From: Methylobacterium currus
GTDB lineage: Bacteria > Pseudomonadota > Alphaproteobacteria > Rhizobiales > Beijerinckiaceae
NCBI RefSeq assembly: GCF_003058325.1
Contig: NZ_CP028843.1
Span: 1,169,501-1,233,500, forward strand
DNA: 64,000 nucleotides
Direction of reading: 5' to 3'
Each line of letters begins with the position of its first letter. The stretch's first letter is position 1. Below are positions 52,895 to 60,711 of this stretch, piece by piece. Under the pieces are notes generated by a model. That model made no database searches. It was not told where the DNA came from and was given only the letters and a program-made list of their open reading frames with translations. Position numbers and translations under genes: made by a program.

Positions 52895-54025
52895 ATGAAC
52901 CGCTCAGCCGGACACTCGGCCCGCGCGGGTGGACGCCGCGGGCGCGGCCAACGGAGCGCGGGGCTTGCGGTCGGGGGACTTGCGGTCGCAGGGCTCTCGC
53001 TCGCGTGCCTCCTCGTCCTCGACGGGGGTGCGCTCGCCGCCGAGCCGCTGATGGTGCCGGCGCCAGCGCCGTTCCCGCCGATCCGCGTGCTGACGCTCCT
53101 CGTCGCCCTGCACCTCCTCGGCCTGTCCTTCGGCCTCGGCGGCGCCACGATGCTCGACTTCTGGATCCTGCGCTGGATGCGCTGGGGCAGCCTGCCCGGC
53201 GAAATCGCCCGCATCTTCCTCTTCGTCAGCAAGGTCGTCACGGTCGGCCTCGGCCTGCTCTGGCTCTCGGGGCTCGGCTTCCTTGCCGTCTACGCGCTGG
53301 AATCGCCGGAGAAGTTCGACAACCCGAAGCTCTGGGCCAAGATCGTGGTGGTGCTGGCGCTCACCATCAACGGCCTCGTGATCCACGCCGTCGTGCTGCC
53401 GGGCGTGCTGCGCGACATCGGCCGGCCGATGCTCGACGGCGTGTCGGGCGTGCGCACCGGCATCTTCCTGGTCTCCGGCGCGGTCTCGGGCGTGTCCTGG
53501 TACACCGCCTTCGCCCTCGGGCTGATGCGCGAGCTGAACGGCCGCGTGCCCGCCGGCCTGCTGCTGGCCCTGTGGGTCGCCGGCGTCATGGCGGCTTCGC
53601 TGGCGGCCTATTTCTACTGGCTGCACCTGCGCGAATGGATGTTGCGCCAGGTCGCCAGATCCCCGCAGGGAGAAGCGTTCCTGCGGGGGCGGACCTCCCC
53701 GCCGGAGGAGCTGGCCTCGGCGCCGGCCCGGGCCTCGGCGCCGGCCCGGGCCTGGGCGCCGGACCCTGCGCCCACGACCGCGCCGGTGGACGTCCTGGCC
53801 GAGCCCGCGATGCCGACGAGCGAGCCTGCGGCCCTCCCGCGCGAGCCCGCGGCGGCGCCTGCCGATTGCGCGATGCCCCTTGCCCTGCCCACGGCATCTC
53901 CCGGCGGGCCCGTCGCCGCGGAGCCGGCGAGCCGCAGCCCGGCCGCCCCGGCGCGGATCCCCGCGGACCGGATCCTCGCCCTCACGCCGGTGACGCCCCG
54001 GCCCCGCCCCCCCGGGCGCGCCTGA
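52895..54025 (+). CDS. Polytopic membrane protein of unknown function
   Basis: A 376-residue protein with about six to seven TM segments in residues 20-250 (for example IRVLTLLVALHLLGLSFGLGG, LTINGLVIHAVVLPGVL, GIFLVSGAVSGVSWYTAFALGLM), including several His/Trp residues in helices that could bind haem (speculative). The last ~125 residues are a hydrophilic Pro/Ala-rich tail with repeated ASAPARA units encoded by direct repeats near 53710-53760. No known family is claimed. It precedes gspO with a TGATG overlap, so it belongs to the gspO-K operon by position. Confidence 0.75.
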   Translation: MNRSAGHSARAGGRRGRGQRSAGLAVGGLAVAGLSLACLLVLDGGALAAEPLMVPAPAPFPPIRVLTLLVALHLLGLSFGLGGATMLDFWILRWMRWGSLPGEIARIFLFVSKVVTVGLGLLWLSGLGFLAVYALESPEKFDNPKLWAKIVVVLALTINGLVIHAVVLPGVLRDIGRPMLDGVSGVRTGIFLVSGAVSGVSWYTAFALGLMRELNGRVPAGLLLALWVAGVMAASLAAYFYWLHLREWMLRQVARSPQGEAFLRGRTSPPEELASAPARASAPARAWAPDPAPTTAPVDVLAEPAMPTSEPAALPREPAAAPADCAMPLALPTASPGGPVAAEPASRSPAAPARIPADRILALTPVTPRPRPPGRA

Positions 54026-54504
54026 TGTCCGCCGCCCTCCTTGCCGGCGCGGTGTTGCCCGCCCTGCTGCCGCTGCCGCTGACGCTGCCGGCGAGCTGGA
54101 TCGACCTGCGCCGCCGCATCATCCCGGACGCGCTCAACCTCGCGCTCCTCCTCCTCGGCCTCGCCGTCGCGGGCTGGCGGGACGGGGCTTCGGGGATCGG
54201 GCTCGGCCTCGCGCAGGCCGGCCTCGCCTACGGGCTGTTCTGGACCTTGCGCGCCCTCCACGCCCGGGCGAGCGGCCGCATCGGGCTCGGCCTCGGCGAC
54301 GTGAAGTTCATCGCCGCCGCCTCCGCCTGGACGGGGCTCGCCGGCCTGCCGGTGCTGATCCTGGCGGCCAGCCTGTCGGCGCTGGCGATCATCGGGCTCC
54401 TCGCCCTTGCCGGACGGGCGATCGGGCGCGAGACCGCCCTGCCGTTCGGGCCGTTCCTGGCGTTCGGCCTCCACGCCGCCCTGCTGATCGGGCCCGCCGG
54501 CTGA
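54025..54504 (+). CDS. gspO: Prepilin peptidase (A24), GspO
   Basis: A 159-residue polytopic aspartyl protease. The two catalytic Asp motifs are visible: SWIDLRRRIIPD and GLGLGDVKFIAA. It lacks the N-terminal methyltransferase domain of full-length PilD, so it is the short form. It cleaves the leaders of the pseudopilins GspG-K encoded around it. ATG overlaps the upstream TGA (TGATG), and its own stop overlaps the gspH ATG the same way. Confidence 0.93.
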   Translation: MSAALLAGAVLPALLPLPLTLPASWIDLRRRIIPDALNLALLLLGLAVAGWRDGASGIGLGLAQAGLAYGLFWTLRALHARASGRIGLGLGDVKFIAAASAWTGLAGLPVLILAASLSALAIIGLLALAGRAIGRETALPFGPFLAFGLHAALLIGPAG

Positions 54505-54953
54505 TGGGCGGGAACGGAGGACAGGCGGGATTCACCCTCGTCGAGATGCTGGTGACGATGGCGATCTTGGGGCTCGCCGCCGGGGTCGCGTTCCAGTCCC
54601 TCGGCCCCGGCGCCCTCGACCGGCGCACCCTGCTCGTTTCCGAGACCGTCGCGGCGGAGATCGGCCGCTTGCGGGCCGAGGCGATCCGTTCCGGCCGGGC
54701 CGGGCGCCTCGCCTTTGAGCCGCACGCGCGATGGTTCACCAGCTCCCGCCCGGGGGCGCGGCCGATCCCGGTCGGCACGCTCGCGGTCGCGGTCGAGCCG
54801 GGCCCGATCGGCCGGCCGGTGCCGGGCGAGGTGCGGCTCCTGCCCGACGGCAGCTCCACAGGCGGGCGGATCCTGCTCGCCGGGGGCGGGACGCGCCGGG
54901 CCCTGTCGATCAGCGCGGTCACCGGCCGGGTACGCCGGGAGGACGGACCATGA
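54504..54953 (+). CDS. gspH: Type II secretion minor pseudopilin GspH
   Basis: A 149-residue prepilin with a short leader MGGNGGQAG and cleavage site before FTLVEMLVTMAILGLAAGV. The body contains the GspH-type strands (AFEPHARWFTSSRPGARPIPVG, VRLLPDGSSTGGRILLAGGG). It is a tip or minor component of the pseudopilus. It overlaps gspO (TGATG) and gspI (ATGA). Confidence 0.9.
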   Translation: MGGNGGQAGFTLVEMLVTMAILGLAAGVAFQSLGPGALDRRTLLVSETVAAEIGRLRAEAIRSGRAGRLAFEPHARWFTSSRPGARPIPVGTLAVAVEPGPIGRPVPGEVRLLPDGSSTGGRILLAGGGTRRALSISAVTGRVRREDGP

Positions 54954-55375
54954 CGGCGACGATGATGGCGGCGATCGGGGCGCGGCTGCGGCGAAGGCTG
55001 CGGGGCGCCGGCCCGCATGACGAGGCGGGCTTCACCACCGTCGAGGTGCTGGTGGCGTTCGGCATCGCCGCCGCCGCGACCGTCATGGCGTTCCAGATCG
55101 CCGGCACGGCCGCCGCCGCGGTCCGGCGCATCGAGGCGAGCCGCGTCGCCGCCGACGAGGCGGAGGGCATCGTCCTGCGCCGCCTCGCCGCGGGGCCGCT
55201 CCAGCCGGGCCTCGTCCGGGGGGCGTTCTCGGACGGCACGCCCTGGACCCTCGCCATCACCGACCTGCGCCCGGCCTTGCGTCTCGGCCGCGTGCCGCCG
55301 CTCTGGCAGATCCGGGTCACCGGATCCTCGGCGGTGCCGATCTACGCGACGCTGATCCCGGAGAAGCAGCCGTGA
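54950..55375 (+). CDS. gspI: Type II secretion minor pseudopilin GspI
   Basis: A 141-residue prepilin; the leader is longer than usual (~26 residues) and ends HDEAG before FTTVEVLVAFGIAAAATVM. With GspJ and GspK it forms the pseudopilus tip. ATG overlaps the gspH stop as ATGA. The upstream frame from 54731 was rejected. Confidence 0.88.
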   Translation: MTATMMAAIGARLRRRLRGAGPHDEAGFTTVEVLVAFGIAAAATVMAFQIAGTAAAAVRRIEASRVAADEAEGIVLRRLAAGPLQPGLVRGAFSDGTPWTLAITDLRPALRLGRVPPLWQIRVTGSSAVPIYATLIPEKQP

Positions 55376-55995
55376 GCCGGGAGGCCGCCGCGCGGCAGGC
55401 GGGGTTCACCCTGGTCGAGACCCTGGTCTGCCTCGCGCTGGCGGGGCTGATCGGGGTGCTGCTGCTCAATGCCGTGCGGATCGCCGGCGGCGCATCCGCC
55501 GCCGCGGCCCGGGCGGCGGGGGCGGAGGAGGTGCAGTCGGTCCGCGACCACCTGCGGCGCACCCTCGGCAGCCTGGCCCAGCGCCGCCCCGACGGCCGCC
55601 GTCCGACCCTGCGCGGCGGGCCGGACGGGCTCGTCGCGGCGCTCGCCCCGGACCAGACCCTCGAACGCCCGACCGAGGTCGCCGTGACGCTGGCGCAGGT
55701 CCCGAGCCAAGCCCTCCGCGGAGGCGGCACCGTCGACCTCGTGGAGAGCCGCAGCGAGGCGGAGACGCTGCCGGGGCAGCCGATGGCGGCGCGCAGCGAG
55801 GCGATCCTCGGGCGGATCGCCGGCCTCGGGCTGCGCTATTACGGCGCCCCCGCCGACGGCGCCCAGCCGCGCTGGCTGCCGGACTGGTCGCGGCCCGACC
55901 GGCCGCCGCTCCTCGTCGAGATCCAGGTCGCCTTTCCTCCCGCGGACAGCCGCCGATGGCCCCCCCTCCTGATCGCCCTCGACGCCGGCCCGTGA
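55372..55995 (+). CDS. gspJ: Type II secretion minor pseudopilin GspJ
   Basis: A 207-residue prepilin with leader MSREAAARQAG and cleavage before FTLVETLVCLALAGLIGVLLL. The rest matches GspJ in length and in ending with a strand set (LGLRYYGAPADGAQPRWLPDWSRPDRPPLLVEIQV). GTG start overlaps the gspI TGA. Confidence 0.9.
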   Translation: MSREAAARQAGFTLVETLVCLALAGLIGVLLLNAVRIAGGASAAAARAAGAEEVQSVRDHLRRTLGSLAQRRPDGRRPTLRGGPDGLVAALAPDQTLERPTEVAVTLAQVPSQALRGGGTVDLVESRSEAETLPGQPMAARSEAILGRIAGLGLRYYGAPADGAQPRWLPDWSRPDRPPLLVEIQVAFPPADSRRWPPLLIALDAGP

Positions 55996-56888
55996 GCGCC
56001 CCGGCCACGGGTCCGTCCGACCAGGGCGAGGCCGGCTTCGTGCTCCTGTCGGTGCTGGCGATCTTCATCGTCGTCGGCGCGGTCCTGGCGGCGGCGATCC
56101 TGCAGGTCCGCTCCGCCACAGGCCTCGCCCAGGCCCGGGCCGAGGCGGTGCGGCTCCAGGGCGCGGCGGACGGAATCGCCCGCCTGATCGCCTACGAGCT
56201 CGAATTGGGGCGGACCTATCGCCGGCCCGGCACCGGCCTGCCGCAGGACGGCACCGTCACCGCCTGCCCGCTGGCGCCGGGGCGCACGGCGTTCCTGTCG
56301 CTCCAGGACCAGGGCACCCTGATCGACCTCAACACCACGCCGCGCCCGGCGATGGAGGAGGCGTTCCGGCTCCTCGGCGTGCCGGACCGGGACGCGCTGA
56401 CCCTCTCCGCCGAGATCGTCGATTACCGCGACCCGGACGACACGCCGGAGCCGGGCGGCGGCGCGGAGCTGCCGCAATACCGCGCCCACGGCCTGCCCTG
56501 GGGACCGCGCAACGCGCCCTTCGCCAGCATCGACGAGATCGACCGCCTGCCCTCGATGACGCCCGCCATCGCGGCGCGGCTGCGGCTGGTGCTGACGATC
56601 TACAACGAGACCGGCCGCTTCGACCTCGCCGCCCTGGTGCGGCGGGCGAACCCCTCCGCGATCCGCTCGCTGCCGGGCTCCGCCGGCCCGGTCCCGTCGC
56701 CGCGGCAGGTATTTCGCCTCTCGGTCGTGGTCGAGGAGGGCCGCGCCAGGGCCGGGCGCTCGGCGATCGTCAATCTCGGCGGCGGCGGCTTCCTCGTCTG
56801 GCAGCAGACCGTCGCGCCGGATCTCGGCGGCGGCACCGTCCATCCCGCCTGCGCGCAGGTGGCGACGGCGCTCGCCGTCGATCCCTGA
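55992..56888 (+). CDS. gspK: Type II secretion minor pseudopilin GspK
   Basis: A 298-residue large minor pseudopilin. The N-terminal helix FVLLSVLAIFIVVGAVLAAAIL follows the processing site EAG, and the alpha domain includes LIDLNTTPRPAMEEAFRLLG and FASIDEIDRLPSMTPAIAARL, typical of GspK. GTG at 55992 overlaps the gspJ TGA as GTGA and is preferred to ATG at 55956. It is last in the gspO-H-I-J-K run. Confidence 0.92.
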   Translation: MSAPATGPSDQGEAGFVLLSVLAIFIVVGAVLAAAILQVRSATGLAQARAEAVRLQGAADGIARLIAYELELGRTYRRPGTGLPQDGTVTACPLAPGRTAFLSLQDQGTLIDLNTTPRPAMEEAFRLLGVPDRDALTLSAEIVDYRDPDDTPEPGGGAELPQYRAHGLPWGPRNAPFASIDEIDRLPSMTPAIAARLRLVLTIYNETGRFDLAALVRRANPSAIRSLPGSAGPVPSPRQVFRLSVVVEEGRARAGRSAIVNLGGGGFLVWQQTVAPDLGGGTVHPACAQVATALAVDP

Positions 56889-57055
56889 CCGCGCGGCGCG
56901 GGCGGCCTCCGCGAAGGTCCGCAGCGGCGTCCCGGAGAGGAACCCGCCGAGACGACCGTCGCGTCGTCCATGATCGCGCAGGATCTACCGGGCGCCGGCG
57001 TGAGTTACGCTTGGGATGCGTTGCGGGTCGACCTCGGAGACGGGAGCACGGTGCG

Positions 57056-57544
57056 ATGACGGAGGCCAGGACGGTTCCCCGGTGCCCGGACGTGGTGCTG
57101 TCGGATTTCGGGAGCTTCTTCGAGGAGCAGCGCCGGCGCCGCGAAGCCGCCGCGAGGCCGGAACCGCCGGGCGAGGCGCCGCTCTCCGCCGAGGACGCGC
57201 AGCGCGTGGCGCTCCTGCGCGACATCGCCGCCGAGGTGCTGGAGGCGGCGGCCAGCCAGCTCGAGCCCCACGGGGTGCTGATCGAGCGCGGGCCCTCGTT
57301 GCGCGGCCGGCCCGATTTCGAGCAGGCCTACACCCAGTTCATGCTGATCAACCGGCATACCGGCCAGGCCTCCGACGTCTACGTGATGAGCATCACGGAT
57401 TCCGGCTACTTCCTGGCCAGCGCCTGCGACCCGCGCCTCGACCACGACCATTTCGACCGGCAGGTCACCCACTGCGCCGCGAGCGCCCTGAACTGCGACG
57501 TCGTCGCCCGGGTGATGAAGGACGCCATCCTGCACGTCGCGTGA
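57056..57544 (+). CDS. Hypothetical protein
   Basis: A 162-residue cytoplasmic protein of unknown family. The N-terminal part is charged and helical (FGSFFEEQRRRREAAARPEPP; LLRDIAAEVLEAAASQL); the C-terminal part (FEQAYTQFMLINRHTGQASDVYVMSITDSGYFLASACDPRLDHDHFDRQ) looks like a folded alpha/beta domain with several His/Asp residues. A good GGGAG site precedes ATG at 57056. It follows gspK by 167 bp and may be an independent unit. Confidence 0.7.
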   Translation: MTEARTVPRCPDVVLSDFGSFFEEQRRRREAAARPEPPGEAPLSAEDAQRVALLRDIAAEVLEAAASQLEPHGVLIERGPSLRGRPDFEQAYTQFMLINRHTGQASDVYVMSITDSGYFLASACDPRLDHDHFDRQVTHCAASALNCDVVARVMKDAILHVA

Positions 57545-57603
57545 CGCCCGGCGCGGAGGGCAGGATGCGACGGCTCGGCTGCGCGCGCTTAACCTCTCCT
57601 TAG

Positions 57604-57930
57604 GTTTTGTTCCAGCGCAGCAGTTCAAAAAAGTCGGCTACAAATCCCTCTTGACCGCCCCTGCGCGGAGGGGCAGCATAGTCCTCGTCGAGTCGAACTC
57701 GAGGAGGCCACCATGAGATCTCAAGGTTGCAGCCCTCACGCGACACATACCGATGCCGGTGATCAGGAAACTCCACCGGACTATTATCGACAGGGATAGT
57801 GGCTTCAGGGCGGGCTGAATACGGTACGGGGCCGAGACGGCCATCGCAAATCGTGCCGTGACACACCACCCGCACCCTGAAACGTGGACCCTGCCCCTTA
57901 AGGCTCGTCGGTGCGCCGGCGGGCCTTCGT
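57604..57930. repeat. Tandem ~330-bp unit, copy 1
   Basis: A ~327-bp segment nearly identical to 58364-58694; long stretches match exactly, such as the run after GGCTTCAGGGCGGG. It includes a 28-codon frame at 57713-57799 (MRSQGCSPHATHTDAG...) preceded by GAGGAGG, and on the minus strand a long stop-free frame. Codon use of the short frame (AGA, TCT, GGT) is atypical for this genome. No known element is recognised. Confidence 0.75.
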
Positions 57931-58235
57931 TGATTTTGGGACTGCGGCACTCGGCTCGTGCCTCGACCGGACCCGCTGAGAGCGTGTTGGATCGTCTCCC
58001 GCAGAGTTGACGTCCACCGGGTCCTTTCGGGGCCGCGCAGCGGAGCCCGGAAGGACCGGAAGGCTGTGGAATCCGCGGGAGCCGATCGAACAGGCTTCGG
58101 GAGAAGCGGGACTTCTGTACCTTCGCACTCGACTGCCGCACTCGACTGCGGCGGCGGCGCCCGACTTGCCGGACGCCGTCCCACCCATCGCCGCGCGACC
58201 GGGACCCGACGCCGAGGCACACGACAGCATTCTGA

Positions 58236-58351
58236 TACCGCCGCGCCTTCGAACGCACTCGTTCGAAGGCGCTGGCTCAGCCCGAGTGGGCGCCGGCGCT
58301 GATGCGCCGGACGCTTTCGCATCGACGTGTCGATGCGAAAGCGCGATGGCA
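58236..58351 (-). repeat. 116-bp three-hairpin palindromic element, copy C
   Basis: Same orientation as copy B and the same 116-bp length, TACC to GGCA. The 3-bp TGA is directly repeated on both sides (58233-58235 and 58352-58354), equivalent to TCA on the element's forward strand as around copy A. It separates the two tandem ~330-bp units. Confidence 0.85.
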
Positions 58352-58363
58352 TGATCTGCCGTT

Positions 58364-58694
58364 AAGTTTTTATTCCACAGCGCAGATCGAGTGCAGTCGG
58401 CTACGAATCCATCTTGACCATCCCTCGCAGGAGGGGCAGCATAGTCTTCGTCGAGACGAACTCGAGGAGGTGGCCATGAGATCTCAAGGTTGCAGCCCTC
58501 ACGCGACACGTACCGATGCCGATGATCAGGACACTCCACCGGACTCCGATCGACAGGGATAGTGGCTTCAGGGCGGGCTGAATACGGTACGGGGCCGAGA
58601 CGGCCATCGTAAATCGTGCCGTGACACACCACCTGCACCCTGAAACGTGGACCCTGCCCCCTTAAGGCTCGTCGGTGCGCCGGCGGGCCTTCGT
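58364..58694. repeat. Tandem ~330-bp unit, copy 2
   Basis: A ~331-bp copy of 57604-57930. The 28-codon frame is kept at 58476-58562 (MRSQGCSPHATRTDAD...) with the same GAGGAGG and spacing, differing from copy 1 at five codons, all amino-acid changing. Small insertions/deletions between copies (for example a C-run before CTTAAGG) break longer minus-strand frames. Ends 67 bp before the BrnA-type gene. Confidence 0.75.
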
Positions 58695-58761
58695 CGTTCT
58701 GGGAGCCGGTCGTTTCGAGATCGCCCGGAACCATGGTAGGGCCGTCCCCAGGAGGACACCC

Positions 58762-59010
58762 ATGTCATTCGACCGTTCCCGCCGCGGCAGCGATCCCCGG
58801 CAGACCGCCGAGGCCGCGTTCCGAGCCGTGACCCGTAAAGTTCCGGAAGGCCCCGCGCCCGAGAAGCCCGCCGCAAAGCCCGTCGTCCCCGGTGCGCGCG
58901 AGACCGTGTCCCTGCGCCTCGACCGCGACGTGCTCGACCACTTCCAGGAGAATGGGCCGGGCTGGCAGGAGCGCATCAACGCCGCCCTGCGCAAGGCCGC
59001 AGGGCTCTGA
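58762..59010 (+). CDS. BrnA-type antitoxin domain protein (orphan)
   Basis: An 82-residue protein. The disordered, Pro/Lys-rich N-terminus is followed by ETVSLRLDRDVLDHFQENGPGWQERINAALRKAAG, which matches the ribbon-helix-helix C-terminal domain of BrnA antitoxins. BrnA normally neutralises the BrnT ribonuclease and represses the operon. No BrnT-like frame is found next to it, so it may be an orphan regulator or a remnant. A strong AGGAGGACACCC precedes the ATG. Confidence 0.85.
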   Translation: MSFDRSRRGSDPRQTAEAAFRAVTRKVPEGPAPEKPAAKPVVPGARETVSLRLDRDVLDHFQENGPGWQERINAALRKAAGL

Positions 59011-59068
59011 TCCACTTGGTTCCGATCCAGTTGGCTCCGATCCAGTTGGTTCCGTTGACTTGGCTCTG
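59009..59068 (+). repeat. Four 15-bp direct repeats after the BrnA-type gene
   Basis: Units GATCCACTTGGTTCC, GATCCAGTTGGCTCC, GATCCAGTTGGTTCC and a degenerate fourth (GTTGACTTGGCTCT...) follow one another starting inside the brnA-type stop codon. They could be an operator array or a slipped-strand expansion. Confidence 0.65.
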
Positions 59069-59290
59069 ATGCGGCTGAGGCTCGCTTCTCTCCTGCTGAT
59101 GCTCGCCGCGCCGGCGTGGGCCGGGAGCGGGCTGGTGACCAACCCGTTCGCGTCGAACTATCCCTCCGTGCCGATCCGCGAGCGGGTCGCCCCGCCCCGG
59201 CTCAGCGCAGGAACTGCCCGAAGGCCCGCGGCCCGTCCGAGGTCTTCACCGTCCCGGTCACGCGCAGGGATGCGGCATCGATCACCGTGA
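59069..59290 (+). CDS. Possible short secreted protein
   Basis: A 73-residue frame with a convincing signal peptide (MRLRLASLLLMLAAPAWA) and a mature start GSGLVTNPFASNYPSVPIRERV. The last ~25 residues lie antisense to the propeller gene and are Arg/Pro-rich, so the protein may be a truncated relic. It lies directly after the 15-bp repeats. Confidence 0.35.
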   Translation: MRLRLASLLLMLAAPAWAGSGLVTNPFASNYPSVPIRERVAPPRLSAGTARRPAARPRSSPSRSRAGMRHRSP

Positions 59291-60152
59291 GGGTGTTCGA
59301 TTCCCAGTTCGCCACGTAGACGGACCGGCCGTCCGGGCTCGCCTGGATGCCCTCGGGGTACTCGCCGACCTCGAGCCGGGGACCCGGCGCCAGGGTGGCG
59401 GTGTCGAAGGTGCTGACCGTGCCGCCATACTGATCGGTGACGAAGGCGCGGCCCTGGGCAAGCGCCACCGCGTAGGGCCGCTCGCCGACCTTGACCCGGC
59501 CGACCTCCCGGCGCGCCGCGATGTCGACGACCGAGACGTCGTTCGAGCCGACATTTGCGGCGTACGCCCGCTTGCCCTCGGCGTCGATCGTCACCCCGAA
59601 CGGCCGCGTGCCGACCGGGATCACCGCGACCCGCTGCCGCGTCGCGGTGTCGACGAGGGAGAGGGCGTCGTCGTCCCGGTCCGCCGCCAGCAGGAATTTG
59701 CCCTCCGGCGTCACCGCGATGCCCGACGGCGAGGTGCCGACCGGGATCTCGGCCGCGACCGCGAGGCTCTTCGGATCGACCTCCCACAGCCGCTTGGCAT
59801 ACCAGTCGGCGACGTAGACCGCGCCGCTCACCGGGTTCACCCCGACCCCGAGGGGCCCGCCGCCGAGCGGCACCGTGCGGTCGATCCGCCGCGACGCGGC
59901 GTCGATCACCACCAGCGCCTTGCCCTCCGGGGCGGTGACGTAGACCCGAGCCCGGTCCGGCGACAGGGCGATCCCGGCCGGCGCGCCGGGCACCGGGATC
60001 GCCGCCACCACCTTCATGCCGTCGAGATCGACCACGTCGACCGTGTCGGAATTCTGCGCGGTGAGGAAGGCCTCCACTGCCCGCGAGGGGGCCGGCAGGA
60101 CACCGGCCCCGACGAGCAGGCAGAGCCCGGCGAGACGCCGGGCCCCCCTCAC
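59202..60152 (-). CDS. YVTN beta-propeller protein
   Basis: A 316-residue periplasmic propeller. The signal peptide (RRLAGLCLLVGAGVLPAPSRA) is followed by about seven ~42-residue repeats with the pattern VPGAPAGIALSPDRARVYVTAPEG and GTRPFGVTIDAEGKRAYAANVGSN. Such proteins are often scaffolds or, in methylotrophs, neighbours of C1-oxidation genes. GTG at 60152 overlaps the stop of the upstream SRPBCC gene (GTGA), so they are co-translated; the upstream frame to 60293 was dropped. Confidence 0.9.
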   Translation of the reverse strand: MRGARRLAGLCLLVGAGVLPAPSRAVEAFLTAQNSDTVDVVDLDGMKVVAAIPVPGAPAGIALSPDRARVYVTAPEGKALVVIDAASRRIDRTVPLGGGPLGVGVNPVSGAVYVADWYAKRLWEVDPKSLAVAAEIPVGTSPSGIAVTPEGKFLLAADRDDDALSLVDTATRQRVAVIPVGTRPFGVTIDAEGKRAYAANVGSNDVSVVDIAARREVGRVKVGERPYAVALAQGRAFVTDQYGGTVSTFDTATLAPGPRLEVGEYPEGIQASPDGRSVYVANWESNTLTVIDAASLRVTGTVKTSDGPRAFGQFLR

Positions 60153-60685
60153 GAGTTGCCCTTCTCGATCTTCGCCTTCAGGTTGTCGAGGCCGCCGCGA
60201 TAGAGCTCCTTGACCGCCTTGATCGCCGCCTCGTCGCTCAGCTCGGGCGGCGGATCGTTGTTCATGTAGCCGCGGTAGAACGCGCCGTCCCACACCACCT
60301 CCGACGCCTTGCCGCCCTCGGCCGGCTCGACCTTGATCGTGGAGGAGTAGTTGTTGACCGGCAGCACCTTCACGTCGACCTTGTTGATCCGGTACGACAG
60401 GCTCTTCTGCTCGGCCGAATACTTGTAGAGTTCCTCGTCGACGGTGGCGCCGCCCGTCAGGGTAAGGGTGCGGGTGGCCTTCACCTCGTTGCCGCCCTTG
60501 CCCTCGGTCTTCTCGACCGGCGGCAGCCAGCTCATGTCCTGGAAGTTGCCGACCACGGCCCAGACCTTGTCGGGCGCGGCGTTGATCGTGACCTTCTCCT
60601 CGACCTTCTTGCGGGTCGGGCCGTGGGCCTCTACGGGCGCCGCCGCGAAGGCGGCGACGAGGGCGGCCGCGAGGATGCGCTTCAT
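60149..60685 (-). CDS. MxaD-like SRPBCC protein
   Basis: A 178-residue secreted SRPBCC (START-like) protein: signal peptide MKRILAAALVAAFAAAPVEA, then KVEEKVTINAAPDKVWAVVGNFQDMSWLPPVEKTEG, the standard opening of the fold, and a C-terminal helix EAAIKAVKELYRGGLDNLKAKIEKG. It resembles MxaD, a periplasmic factor linked to methanol dehydrogenase-cytochrome c interaction. Its coupling to the propeller gene and proximity to C1-cofactor genes support a methylotrophy role (inference). Confidence 0.85.
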   Translation of the reverse strand: MKRILAAALVAAFAAAPVEAHGPTRKKVEEKVTINAAPDKVWAVVGNFQDMSWLPPVEKTEGKGGNEVKATRTLTLTGGATVDEELYKYSAEQKSLSYRINKVDVKVLPVNNYSSTIKVEPAEGGKASEVVWDGAFYRGYMNNDPPPELSDEAAIKAVKELYRGGLDNLKAKIEKGNS

Positions 60686-60711
60686 CGGGTGTCTCCTCTC
60701 AACGTGACGTC

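Noticed and set aside
57600..58734. Long minus-strand frames across the tandem ~330-bp units
   Set aside because: The frames differ between the two copies because of small indels and run through the palindromic element; no domain is recognisable, so I list the DNA only as repeats.
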